Below are positions 22,913-30,971 of a stretch of 64,000 nt of DNA, one piece after another. Within the stretch, counting starts at the first letter, position 1; every line of letters starts with the position of its first letter. Made by a program: the position numbers and the translations under genes. The notes beneath the pieces were generated by a model that saw only the letters and a program-made list of their open reading frames with translations, had not been told where the DNA came from and made no database searches. The DNA comes from Streptomyces tateyamensis (GTDB taxonomy: Bacteria > Actinomycetota > Actinomycetes > Streptomycetales > Streptomycetaceae). Where the stretch lies: assembly GCF_003205575.1 (NCBI RefSeq), contig NZ_PYBW01000082.1, positions 4,424-68,423 of the forward strand, read 5' to 3'.

Positions 22913-23066
22913 TTGGCCCTGACAGGGCCGGTCGCAGCTGCCCACCCATCCGCCGAGGGCGCCGTGCATACGAGTGATAATCGAGCCGCAACCAGCAGTT
23001 AAGATCCATTCAGGCATGCGGCACACGAACAACGCTGTGCAACGGCCGCCAGGTGTGGGGGGAACC

Positions 23067-23120
23067 ATGCAGATCCGGTTCGGCATGTCCGGGGGCACGG
23101 GGAGGGGACGACCGTGCTGA
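23067..23120 (+). CDS. Possible 17-residue leader peptide
   Basis: ATG 23067 stands behind a strong GGGGGGAACC ribosome site and opens a 17-codon frame, MQIRFGMSGGTGRGRPC, ending in TGA at 23118-23120. That stop overlaps the GTG start of the PAP2 gene at 23114, the layout of translational coupling. No membrane or attenuator feature is visible. It may be a coupling peptide or merely an extension of the 5' leader. Confidence 0.35.
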   Translation: MQIRFGMSGGTGRGRPC

Positions 23121-23950
23121 GGACCGAGCATGCCCGCCCCGCGCCCACCGGCGCCCCGGCGGAGCAGGCACCGACCGCCCCGCCGGTCGCGCCCTCGCAG
23201 TCTCGGCGCCCGTGGTGGCGCCGGGGGCGCTGGGAACTCCTGCTGCTGGTCTACGCGGCCTACGACGGCAGCCGACTGCTCGCCAGCAACAACCTGGTGC
23301 AGGCCCAGCAGCACGGGCAGGACCTGCTCTCCGCCGAACGCGCCCTGCACCTCAGCCCCGAACTCTGGCTCAACCGCGCCTTCACCACCCACTCCTGGCT
23401 CGGCGTCCCGGCCGACTTCGCCTACGCCACGCTGCACTACGCGGTCACCGGTGCGGTGTTGTTCTGGCTCTGGCGCTTCCGCCGCGCTGCCTACGCCCAC
23501 GCGCGCAACTGGCTGTTGGTGACGACCACCCTGGGCCTGGCGGGCTTCGTGGCCTTTCCGACCGCGCCGCCGCGCCTGCTGGACGGCTCCGCGGGATTCG
23601 TCGACGTGCTGGCCCAGCACGCCTCGATCGGCTGGTGGAGCGGCGGAGGCGGCGTCCCCAAGGGGCTGGCCGAGATGACCAACGACTACGCGGCGATGCC
23701 GAGCCTGCACGTGGGCTGGGCCCTGTGGTGCGGGCTGCTGCTCTGGCGGTACAGCCGCAACCGGGTGCTCCGCGCGCTGGGCCTGCTCTATCCGGCGGCC
23801 ATCGCCGTGGTGGTGGTGGGCACGGCCAACCACTACCTGCTGGACTGCGTGGCCGGTGTCGCGGTGACCGCACTCGGCCTGTGGGCCACCGGTCTGATAG
23901 CCCGTCTGGGCACCTGGATCACCGCACGGCGGGCGGCCGACTACTCCTGA
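23114..23950 (+). CDS. PAP2-superfamily membrane phosphatase
   Basis: A 278-residue integral membrane protein of the PAP2_3 (Aur1/Ipt1-like) group. A cytoplasmic tail of about 35 residues precedes six hydrophobic segments. The late catalytic blocks are AAMPSLHVGWALWCGLL near 195-211 (C2, His) and GTANHYLLDCVAGVAV near 237-252 (C3, His and Asp). The early ERALHLSPELWLN block is shared with the mycobacterial and streptomycete inositol-lipid-type members. Likely dephosphorylates or transfers head groups of lipids at the membrane. GTG start at 23114 behind GGGGAGGGG. It may be translated by coupling from the short frame before it. Confidence 0.82.
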   Translation: MLRTEHARPAPTGAPAEQAPTAPPVAPSQSRRPWWRRGRWELLLLVYAAYDGSRLLASNNLVQAQQHGQDLLSAERALHLSPELWLNRAFTTHSWLGVPADFAYATLHYAVTGAVLFWLWRFRRAAYAHARNWLLVTTTLGLAGFVAFPTAPPRLLDGSAGFVDVLAQHASIGWWSGGGGVPKGLAEMTNDYAAMPSLHVGWALWCGLLLWRYSRNRVLRALGLLYPAAIAVVVVGTANHYLLDCVAGVAVTALGLWATGLIARLGTWITARRAADYS

Positions 23951-24204
23951 GCCCGGACCCCGGCGTCCCGCCAGGCCATCCGGTCCCGCGCGGTCGTGCC
24001 CCGGTTCGGGTTCGAGGAACCGATCTGAGCCCCGGCCGGCCAGGGCCTGTCTGACAGATGATCACCTGCTCCGTCAGCGGGGCCGGTGCTCTGATCAGCA
24101 TCCGCACCACCCGGACCACGCGTCACCCGTACGGCTCGATTCTGCGCGCAGAGCCCGGGTAGGGGACGGCCCGTCCATCCCCGAGAAGCGTCCTGGAGGC
24201 ATCC

Positions 24205-25011
24205 ATGCCCGAAGTGAACGGCCCCTACAAGCCTGGCACCCCCTGCTGGATCGAGCTGATGGTCCCCGACCAGCAGGCGGCCCTCGACTTCTACTGCGAC
24301 CTCTTCGGCTGGCAGGGCCAGGTGGGCCCGCCGGAGCTGGGCGGCTATGCCGTCTGCACCCTCAAGGGCAAGGCGGTCGCCGGGATCATGAAGGCGATGA
24401 ACCCGGACGGGACGGTGCCCGATCCGCTCCCGCCGACCGTCTGGACGACGTACCTGGCGACGGACAGCATCGACACCACCGTGAAGGGCGTCACGGACGC
24501 CGGTGGCACGGTCGTGGCGGGCCCGATGGAGGTCATGGACCTCGGGCGGATGGCTGTGGTCGCTGACCCGACCGGTGCCGTCGTCGGTCTGTGGCAGTCA
24601 GGCACCTTCGGCGGCGCGGGCATCGTCAACGAGCACGGCGCCCTCATCTGGAACGAGCTGATCACCGCCGACCTGCCGGCCGCCTCCGCGTTCTACTCCT
24701 CCGTCCTGCCCGTCACCACGCGCAGCTCCGAGATGCCGGGCGCCGAGGGGTACATCGAGTTCCAGGTCGACGGGCGCGCGGTGGGCGGGATGATGGACCT
24801 GTCCGCCCTGCCGCCCGGTACGCCGCCGCACTGGCAGGCGTACTTCCACGTGGACAGCGTCGACGAGGTCCAGGATGCCGCCGTCCGCGCCGGTGGCAGC
24901 GTCCTCGCTCCGGCCTTCGACATGGCGGCCGGACGGATGGCGGTCCTGGCCGACCCTCAGGGCGGCAGGTTCTCCGTCATCACGGCGAAGGCCCCGACGC
25001 CCCCCGCCTGA
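24205..25011 (+). CDS. VOC-family protein with two glyoxalase-like domains
   Basis: A 268-residue protein made of two vicinal-oxygen-chelate domains, about 1-130 and 140-265. The first opens GTPCWIELMVPDQQAALDFY and ends near GRMAVVADPTGAVVGLW; the second repeats the pattern (LIWNELITADLPAASAFY, then GRMAVLADPQGGRFSVI). Proteins of this layout in actinomycetes are usually annotated as hydroxylases or glyoxalase-like without experimental support. His and Glu ligands are only partly present, so metal dependence is uncertain. Start ATG 24205 behind GGAGGC. Single gene, closed by a hairpin. Confidence 0.85.
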   Translation: MPEVNGPYKPGTPCWIELMVPDQQAALDFYCDLFGWQGQVGPPELGGYAVCTLKGKAVAGIMKAMNPDGTVPDPLPPTVWTTYLATDSIDTTVKGVTDAGGTVVAGPMEVMDLGRMAVVADPTGAVVGLWQSGTFGGAGIVNEHGALIWNELITADLPAASAFYSSVLPVTTRSSEMPGAEGYIEFQVDGRAVGGMMDLSALPPGTPPHWQAYFHVDSVDEVQDAAVRAGGSVLAPAFDMAAGRMAVLADPQGGRFSVITAKAPTPPA

Positions 25012-25019
25012 CGTCACCT

Positions 25020-25052
25020 GGGCGCCCCGGGCAACACGACCCCCGGGCGCCC
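25020..25052 (+). terminator. Hairpin after VOC gene
   Basis: GGGCGCCC at 25020-25027 and 25045-25052 pair fully, with GGG/CCC continuing inside after one mismatch. It starts nine bases past the stop. Confidence 0.65.
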
Positions 25053-25352
25053 TCACTGCGCTCCTGCCCCGACAGCCGCCCTCCTGTCAGTGGGCGCGCG
25101 GCTGCTCGGGCGGGCCCAGCGGCGGGCAGGCCGGCGGGGCCGCGGCGAGCGCCAGTCCGCCCTGCGGCACCAGGCAGAGCAGCGCGAGCGCTCTCCCAGC
25201 GCCGCCAGGGTGCCCGGCCCGGCACCGGGGAGCGCGGCGCAGGCCTGGCCGAAGGCATGCTCCGGCGGAGCGGGCGCGAGCCACCCGCCCGTCACCCGGG
25301 CGGCGGTCAGCGCACCGCAGCGGGCCGACCGCGGGTGCGGCCGCCGCCGGGG
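25053..25352. other. Spacer with a possible decayed minus-strand frame
   Basis: No intact gene. On the minus strand two overlapping frames look protein-like in series: one reading TLAALGERSR (about 25295 to 25200) and, shifted by one base, ALALLCLVPQGGLALAAAPP ending at a stop near 25087. Together they resemble one coding sequence with a frameshift, but I cannot identify the family. It may be the 3' end of a lost gene. Confidence 0.25.
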
Positions 25353-26438
25353 TCAGTCCGCGACCACGACCTCATGGACCGTCAGCTCCGGTGCGGCGAA
25401 GGGCAGTACCCGCTCCGCGGCCGCCTCGGCAGCGGAGCGGGTACTGCGCTCCCACGGGGCGAAGGGCTCCAGGTGGACGGTGGCACGGTCGCGGGCGCGG
25501 GCCAGCCGCCACCGCCCGGCCACGAAGCCGTCGACCAGGATCGTGCCGCGGACGATGCCGTTGGGGCCCATCACCGCCCGGCGGTAGGCGTCCGGCAGGA
25601 TCCGGGCCCGGTCGGCGTGCGACAGCAGCGCGTTGTCGAACGGGGCGAGCAGGCGCACCGGGACCGGGGTGGCCTCGTGGGGGCGCGGGGCGTCCGGCAG
25701 GTCGTAGAGGGTGCGGCCCCGGTCGTCGCGGAACTCGGGCAGGTCCAGGCGCTTGACGGCGGGGCCCAGCCTGGTCAGGCCGGACCACTTCTGCACGTCG
25801 GCGACACTGGCCGGGCCGAAGGCGCGCAGGTAGCGCAGGATCAGCTCGTCCGGTTCGGGGGCGGCGCCCAGGGGAGCGCCGAGCCACTGCTCGGCGGTGG
25901 TGTGCGCGGCCGCCCCGCCGGTGCGCCACAGGCCCCGCGGCGGGACCTGGACCAGCGCCAGCCTCGCCCGCAGCACCTGGGCGAGCGCGGCCGGGTCACG
26001 GTCGGGGAAGTCGGCGGCGAGCAGGGTGCCGAGTTCCTGGAAGGTGCGCGGTTCGGCCTCGACCAGCGCGCGGCCGCGGGCGACCACGGCGTCCAGGTCC
26101 AGGCCCGCCAGCAGGGCGGCGCGGTTGCGCACACCCTGCTCCAGCACCGGCTGGAAGAGGGTGCGCCAGCGCAGGCAGTCGGCGGCGGAGACCAGGTGGA
26201 TGGTGCCCCGTTGCAGGCCCAGCCGCACCGCGCTCCGGTCGACCAGCAGCGCGTCCAGCTGCTCGGGGGCGAAGTCCGGCAGCCGGCTCCACAGCGCGTA
26301 GTACGGCGCCTCGGCGGCCTGGGCCTGGAGCCCGACCAGGTGGTCGACCAGCTGGGCCGGCGTCAGCGCGGCGGGTGCCAGCAGGTACTGACGAGCCAGC
26401 AGCGCCCGGTTCAGCGCCCGGGGGCCGAGCACCGTCAC
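25353..26438 (-). CDS. Winged-helix DNA-binding domain protein (HTH_42)
   Basis: A 361-residue member of the HTH_42/YcaQ-like family. It begins RALNRALLARQYLLAPAAL and contains LVGLQAQAAEAPYYALWSRL and VRLGLQRGTIHLVSAADCLR, both hallmarks, plus the C-terminal LLAPFDNALLSHADRARIL and GTILVDGFVAGRWRL blocks. Some relatives bind or unhook damaged DNA (AlkX/YcaQ are DNA glycosylases), while many actinomycete copies have no known role. Catalytic QxD-type motifs of the glycosylases are not obvious to me. Its start overlaps the GDPD stop by four bases (ATGA), so the two genes are translationally coupled. Confidence 0.8.
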   Translation of the reverse strand: MTVLGPRALNRALLARQYLLAPAALTPAQLVDHLVGLQAQAAEAPYYALWSRLPDFAPEQLDALLVDRSAVRLGLQRGTIHLVSAADCLRWRTLFQPVLEQGVRNRAALLAGLDLDAVVARGRALVEAEPRTFQELGTLLAADFPDRDPAALAQVLRARLALVQVPPRGLWRTGGAAAHTTAEQWLGAPLGAAPEPDELILRYLRAFGPASVADVQKWSGLTRLGPAVKRLDLPEFRDDRGRTLYDLPDAPRPHEATPVPVRLLAPFDNALLSHADRARILPDAYRRAVMGPNGIVRGTILVDGFVAGRWRLARARDRATVHLEPFAPWERSTRSAAEAAAERVLPFAAPELTVHEVVVAD

Positions 26439-27142
26439 CGGTCGAGCTCCTGGCGCAGCACCCCGATCCGGTTCGAGGTGATCGAGGCCGCCCCGAGCGC
26501 CCGGATCCGCCGCATGGTGCGCCGGGTGTCCACGGTCCAGGTGGAGACCAGCAGGCCCAGCTCGGCGGCCCGGGCCATGAACCCGGCGTCCAGCAGCCCG
26601 AACGGCGGGTTGAGGTAGCGGGGCGCCAGGTCGGCCAGCAGGGCCGCCGCGGGCATGGCCGGCTGCTTCCAGGTGAGCGAGAGCTGCGCACCCGGCGCCA
26701 GCTCGCGCACCGCGAACATCGCCGCCGTCGGTCCGCAGAACGCGACCAGGTCCTCGGCGCCGGCCGCGCCGACCGCCGCCCAGGTGGCCGCGACCGGCTG
26801 GGCGTCGTCCAGATCGATCAGCAGTCGGCGCCCGCCCTGCTCAGCCGTCAGCTTCAGCGCCTCGGCCAGGGTCGGCACCCGCTCGCCGCCCGCGAACCGC
26901 TGCGCGGCCAGTTGGGCCGCGGTCAGCCGGGCGACCGGGCGGTCCAGCCCCCACAGGCGCTTGAGCGTGCGGTCGTGCAGCAGCACCGGGACGCCGTCAC
27001 GGGTCAGCTGGACGTCCACCTCCACCGCGTCGGCACCGGCCGCGAAGGCGGCGGCGACCGAGGCGAGGGTGTTCTCCCGGTACCGGTACGGGTCGCCACG
27101 GTGGGCCACCGCGATCGGACGGACCGCGTCCACAGCAGTCAT
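26435..27142 (-). CDS. Glycerophosphodiester phosphodiesterase
   Basis: A 235-residue GDPD-type TIM barrel hydrolysing glycerophosphodiesters to alcohol and glycerol-3-phosphate. The catalytic blocks are IAVAHRGDPYRYRENTLAS with His-Arg near 12-13 and Glu in RENT, AVEVDVQLTRDGVPVLLHD with metal-binding Glu/Asp and the second His near 40-57. No signal peptide, so cytosolic. Start ATG 27142 behind GGAG; an upstream GTG would add seven residues. It overlaps the HTH_42 gene by four bases, suggesting an operon. The substrate could be a phospholipid head group or wall-polymer fragment. Confidence 0.88.
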   Translation of the reverse strand: MTAVDAVRPIAVAHRGDPYRYRENTLASVAAAFAAGADAVEVDVQLTRDGVPVLLHDRTLKRLWGLDRPVARLTAAQLAAQRFAGGERVPTLAEALKLTAEQGGRRLLIDLDDAQPVAATWAAVGAAGAEDLVAFCGPTAAMFAVRELAPGAQLSLTWKQPAMPAAALLADLAPRYLNPPFGLLDAGFMARAAELGLLVSTWTVDTRRTMRRIRALGAASITSNRIGVLRQELDR

Positions 27143-27257
27143 CGCGCAACGCTCCACAGCCAAGGGGTCATCAGGTCCACGTGCTCGCGGTAGGGGGGTA
27201 CACGGTCCTCCTCGTCGTCCGCTGCTGCGTCAGCGGGTACATACGTCAGCCGGTACG

Positions 27258-27677
27258 TCAGCTGCTGCGCTCGATCATCACATTGGTCGACTTGATGACC
27301 GCAGTCGCGGGTGCCCCTGGCACCAGCTGCAGTTCCTCCGCCGAGTCACGGCTGATCAACGAGACCACCCGGAACGGCCCGGCCTGGATCTCCACCTGCG
27401 CCGCCACGTCCCCCAGCACCACCTGGGTCACGATGCCGGGGAACCGGTTGCGCGCCGAGGAGGGCCGCCCCTCCGCCTCGGCCGCACCGGGCTTGGCCAG
27501 CTCGCGGGCGAAGGCGGCCAGTTGCTCGCCGGGGACGATCCGGTGCCCGTGCTCGTCCCGCTCGGCGGCCACCCGCCCGGCGTCCACCCAGCGCCGCATG
27601 GTGTCCGCGCTGACCCCGAGCATCGCCGCCGCCTCGCCGATCCGGTACTGGTGCACGGGACGTCCCGGCTGGTCCAT
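27258..27677 (-). CDS. HTH plus TOBE (molybdate-binding-type) protein
   Basis: A 139-residue protein with two parts. Residues about 9-60 are an excisionase/MerR-like HTH, YRIGEAAAMLGVSADTMRRW. Residues about 75-139 form a TOBE/Mop domain, RNRFPGIVTQVVLGDVAAQV then AVIKSTNVMIERS, the fold that binds molybdate or tungstate in ModE and molbindins. I infer a molybdate-responsive regulator, analogous in design to ModE but with a different HTH. Start ATG 27677 behind GGGAG. No modABC genes are in the window, so its targets lie elsewhere. Confidence 0.82.
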   Translation of the reverse strand: MDQPGRPVHQYRIGEAAAMLGVSADTMRRWVDAGRVAAERDEHGHRIVPGEQLAAFARELAKPGAAEAEGRPSSARNRFPGIVTQVVLGDVAAQVEIQAGPFRVVSLISRDSAEELQLVPGAPATAVIKSTNVMIERSS

Positions 27678-27754
27678 GGCGCGCTCCCGTGCTGGAGGGT
27701 GATCGACAACTCCCCCATCCTGCACCATCGGCGCCAGGCCCCGGACCGCGGCGG

Positions 27755-28954
27755 TCACGGCCCGCCGAACAGGTCCCGGCAGACCGCGTCCGAGGCGGTC
27801 AGCACCGCACCGCTGAGCACCGCACCGCCGCCGGTGGCGCTGGGCCGCACCTCGGTGGGCAGCGGCGAGAGCGCGGCCAGCCGGGCCGCCACCCGGTCCG
27901 CCAGCGCCCTGCCGCCGGCCCGGCCGGTCTCGCCGCCGAGCACCAGGCAGCCGGGGTCGAGCAACACGCAGACCGCGGTGGCGCCGAGCGCGACCCGGTC
28001 GGCGAGCCCGTCCAGGAACGCCTCGCCGGCCGTACCCGCCGCCCGGGCGGCCAGCACGGCGGCCTCCGCGGCCGCGGCGTCCTCGGCGCCGTCCGGCACC
28101 GGCACGCCGTGGGCGCGGGCCAGCTCGCAGACCGCGCGACTGCCGGCCAGCGTGTGGAACCCGCCGTCGCAGCCCAGGCTGCCGGGCAGACCGCCGGTGC
28201 CGGGCACCGGCAGGAAGCCGATCTCGCCGGTACCGCCGGAGGCGCCCCGGCGCAGCCGCCCGTCCAGCATCACCGCGGCGCCGGTGCCGTGGCCGAGCCA
28301 GAGCAGCACGAAGGTGTCCCGGTCGGTGACCGCGCCGAGCCGGTGCTCGGCGATCCCGGCCAGGTTGACCTCGTTCTCCAGGATCACCTCGCCGGTCAGC
28401 CCGGCCCGCAGCACGGCCACCAGGTCGGTGTGCCAGTGCGGCGGCAGGCTGGTGGGGCGCAGCTGGCCGGTGGCCGGGTGGACCAGGCCGGGCGCGCCGA
28501 CGGTGACCGTGTGCAGATCGCCGGCCCCGGCCTCGCGGGCGGCGGCGAGCAGCGCCTGCAGCACCCGGTCCGCGTAGCCGGGGGGCGGGCCGGCCGGGTC
28601 CTCGGGGTCGATCGGCAGGGTGGCGCCCGCCACCGTGCGGCCGGTCAGGTCGGCGACGGTGAAGGTGACGCCGCCCGCGCGCACGTCCACCCCGGCCAGG
28701 TGGGCGCGGTCGGCGCGCAGCCCGTACAGCCGGGCGTTGGGGCCGCGCCGCTCCTCGCCGCGCTCGCCGACGATCGCCACCAGGCCGCCGTGCTGCAGGC
28801 GTTCCAGCAGGTCGGCGACGGTGGGGCGGGACAGCCCGGTCAGGGTGCGCAGCTCGGTCGCGGTCAGTGGGCCCTGCCTCAGCAGCAGGTCCAGGGCCAG
28901 CCGGTCGTTGATCGCGCGGGCGGTGCTCGGCGTGGCCGTGCGCGCTGTGGTCAT
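27755..28954 (-). CDS. ROK-family transcriptional regulator
   Basis: A 399-residue ROK protein with an N-terminal winged HTH (about 28-60, GPLTATELRTLTGLSRPTVA) and a sugar-kinase-like domain. Two departures are visible. The kinase block NDxN reads NEVN (194-197). The zinc site GExGH...CxCGxxGC is mostly lost: residues 243-247 read GEIGF and only one cysteine (262) remains. So it is unlikely to phosphorylate sugar or bind zinc in the usual way, though ligand binding is possible. Divergent from an MFS transporter, with a palindrome in the gap, so it most likely represses that gene. Confidence 0.85.
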   Translation of the reverse strand: MTTARTATPSTARAINDRLALDLLLRQGPLTATELRTLTGLSRPTVADLLERLQHGGLVAIVGERGEERRGPNARLYGLRADRAHLAGVDVRAGGVTFTVADLTGRTVAGATLPIDPEDPAGPPPGYADRVLQALLAAAREAGAGDLHTVTVGAPGLVHPATGQLRPTSLPPHWHTDLVAVLRAGLTGEVILENEVNLAGIAEHRLGAVTDRDTFVLLWLGHGTGAAVMLDGRLRRGASGGTGEIGFLPVPGTGGLPGSLGCDGGFHTLAGSRAVCELARAHGVPVPDGAEDAAAAEAAVLAARAAGTAGEAFLDGLADRVALGATAVCVLLDPGCLVLGGETGRAGGRALADRVAARLAALSPLPTEVRPSATGGGAVLSGAVLTASDAVCRDLFGGP

Positions 28955-28980
28955 GGGAAGGCATCCTTCCAGATCTATCT

Positions 28981-29009
28981 ATCAGGGTCCCTTCCTGATA
29001 ATTTATCAG
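28981..29009. promoter_or_regulatory. ROK operator region
   Basis: CTGATAA-t-TTATCAG at 28995-29009 is a 15-base palindrome. ATCAGG at 28981-28986 also pairs with CCTGAT at 28994-28999, giving overlapping half-sites. The AT-rich stretch probably also carries the divergent promoters. Confidence 0.65.
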
Positions 29010-29052
29010 CAGCCCCACTGCCCATGCGTCTCCTCGGGAGGGATCCACCGCC

Positions 29053-30243
29053 ATGCCGCCAGCCGCTCGACTGCGCCGGGCCCGGGTCAGCGTCGCCCTG
29101 GTCTTCGCGGTGCACGGCACTCTCGCCGGCACCTTCGCCACCCGGATCCCGGCGATCCGGGAGCACCTGCACCTGTCGGCCGGGCAGCTCGGGCTGGCCC
29201 TGGTCATGCCCGCGCTCGGCGCCTCGCTCGCGATGCCGCTGGCCGGCCGGATCGCGCACCGGCTCGGAGCCCGCACCGCGATCCGGCTGCTGATCGGCCT
29301 GTACGCACTGGCCCTCACGCTGCCGCCGCTGGCCCCCGGGCTGCCCTGGCTCTGCCTGGCCACCCTGGTCTTCGGCGCCACCGCCGGGATGGCGGACGTG
29401 GCGATGAACGCCGAGGGCGTGGAGGTCGAGCAGCGGCTGGGCCGCTCGATCATGTCCGGGCTGCACGGGATGTGGACCCTGGGCGGGCTGGTCGCGGCGG
29501 GCCTGGGGCTACTGGCGGCCCGTCAGCACCTGGACCCGCGCGCCCACCTGGCCCTGGTCGCGCTCGCGCTGCTGGCCGCCGCCCAGCTGGTCTGCGGCCA
29601 CCTGCTGGACGTGCGGCCCGAGCCGGAGGCCGAGGCTCCGCCGCGGTTCTCGGTGCCGCCGCGCTCGGCGCTGCTGATCGGCCTGGTCGGGTTCTGCGCC
29701 GTCTTCGCCGAAGGGGCCGGGATCGACTGGTCCGGGGTCTACCTGCGGGACGTCACCGGTGCCGCCGCGGGCACGGCCACCCTGGCCTACGCCGCGTTCA
29801 CCGCCCTGATGACGCTCGGGCGGTTCGCCGGGGACGCGGTGGTGTCACGGCTGGGCGCGGTCACCACGGTGCGGCTCGGCGGGGTGGTGGCGGCCGCGGG
29901 CGGGGTGCTGGTGGTGGCCGCCTCGGGGCCGGGGCTGGCGATCCCCGGGTTCGGGCTGATCGGGCTGGGGATCGCGGTGGTGGTGCCGCTGGCCTTCGCG
30001 GCGGCCGGGCACGCGGGGCCCAACCCGAGCCAGGCCATCGCCGGGGTCGCCACCGTGACCTACACCTCCGGGCTGGTGGCCCCGGCCATCGTCGGCCTGG
30101 TGGCCCAGGGCACCTCGCTGCGGGTCTCCTTCGTCCTGGTGACCCTGCTGGCGGCGGCCCTGGTCCCGGCGGCCCGGGCGCTGCGGGCGGCGGCCCCTCG
30201 GCCGGACGCGGTGCCGTCCGAGCGGCCGGTCCAGGTGCACTAA
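29053..30243 (+). CDS. MFS transporter (YbjJ/FucP-like)
   Basis: A 396-residue, 12-helix major facilitator. The opening LVFAVHGTLAGTFATRIPAI and the motif-A-like GRIAHRLGARTAIRLL loop, followed by GATAGMADVAMNAEGVEVE, match the YbjJ group, which is usually linked to sugar or small-metabolite efflux. DWSGVYLRDVTGA in the second half is also typical. Substrate unknown; a sugar-like ligand would suit the divergent ROK regulator. Start ATG 29053 behind GGGAGG. The TVP38 gene begins 10 bases after its stop, so the two are probably co-transcribed. Confidence 0.82.
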   Translation: MPPAARLRRARVSVALVFAVHGTLAGTFATRIPAIREHLHLSAGQLGLALVMPALGASLAMPLAGRIAHRLGARTAIRLLIGLYALALTLPPLAPGLPWLCLATLVFGATAGMADVAMNAEGVEVEQRLGRSIMSGLHGMWTLGGLVAAGLGLLAARQHLDPRAHLALVALALLAAAQLVCGHLLDVRPEPEAEAPPRFSVPPRSALLIGLVGFCAVFAEGAGIDWSGVYLRDVTGAAAGTATLAYAAFTALMTLGRFAGDAVVSRLGAVTTVRLGGVVAAAGGVLVVAASGPGLAIPGFGLIGLGIAVVVPLAFAAAGHAGPNPSQAIAGVATVTYTSGLVAPAIVGLVAQGTSLRVSFVLVTLLAAALVPAARALRAAAPRPDAVPSERPVQVH

Positions 30244-30253
30244 CCTCGGTCGG

Positions 30254-30931
30254 ATGCGTCGACTGTTCGGTTCCCGGTGGGCCAGGCTCGTGCTGCTGGT
30301 GCTCCTGCTGGGGGCGGCGGCCGCCTCGTTGGCGGCGTGGGATCCCCGCACCGCCGTCGCGGCGGTGCCGGGGTTCTGGCGCGCCCCGGCCTTCGTGGCG
30401 CTGTTCGCCCTGGGCACCCTGGCGTTCCTGCCCAAGCCCGCGCTCAGCGTGGCCGCCGGAGTGCTCTTCGGGGCCCGGGTCGGCGTGCCGGTCGCGGTGC
30501 TGGGGACCACCGGCGGCGCGGCGCTCGCCTTCGGGCTGGGGCGCGGCCTCGGCCACGGGGCGCTGCGGCCGCTGGTGCGCGGCAAGGCACTGACGGGGCT
30601 GGACCGGCGGCTGACCGAACGGGGCTTCGCCAGCGTGCTGCTGCTCCGCCTGGTGCCGGGGATCCCGTTCCAGGCGGTCAACCTCGGCGCGGCGCTGTCC
30701 GGGGTGCGGGCGGCCCCCTACCTCGGGGCCACCCTGCTCGGCGTGCTGCCCGGTACCGCCGCCTACGTGGTGGCCGGCGCGAGCGCGGGCAGCCCGGGCT
30801 CGCCGGCCTTCCTCGCCTCGACGGCGCTGATCGCGCTGCTCGGCGCCGTCAGCCTGGCCGCCGCCTGGCGCACCCGCCGCCGCCGACTGCCTGACTCCGC
30901 GGCCGCTGCGGCCGGCCCGGCCACCGCCTGA
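30254..30931 (+). CDS. TVP38/TMEM64 (VTT/DedA-like) membrane protein
   Basis: A 225-residue membrane protein of the VTT domain family. Hydrophobic segments flank the conserved centre: LFALGTLAFLPKPALSVAAG near 53-72, ALAFGLGRGLG, and RGFASVLLLRLVPGIPFQAVNLGAALSGV near 117-145, the FxxR..P signature. DedA/TVP38 relatives include flippases of undecaprenyl phosphate and phosphatidylethanolamine, but members of this branch are not individually characterised. Start ATG 30254, ten bases after the MFS gene. A small GGCGGT/ACCGCC hairpin at 30939-30954 may end the unit. Confidence 0.85.
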   Translation: MRRLFGSRWARLVLLVLLLGAAAASLAAWDPRTAVAAVPGFWRAPAFVALFALGTLAFLPKPALSVAAGVLFGARVGVPVAVLGTTGGAALAFGLGRGLGHGALRPLVRGKALTGLDRRLTERGFASVLLLRLVPGIPFQAVNLGAALSGVRAAPYLGATLLGVLPGTAAYVVAGASAGSPGSPAFLASTALIALLGAVSLAAAWRTRRRRLPDSAAAAAGPATA

Positions 30932-30971
30932 CCCGCGCGGCGGTACAGACCGCCCGGCGGCCCACGGGCAG

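Noticed and set aside
22883..23066. CRISPR-like repeats near lysE
   Set aside because: Only two copies of a 20-base repeat, adjacent and without a spacer of regular length. It is a simple duplication.
23997..24030. GGTTCGGGTTCGAGGAACC resembles a tRNA T-arm
   Set aside because: No acceptor stem, anticodon arm or D-arm can be built around it. It is a chance hairpin.
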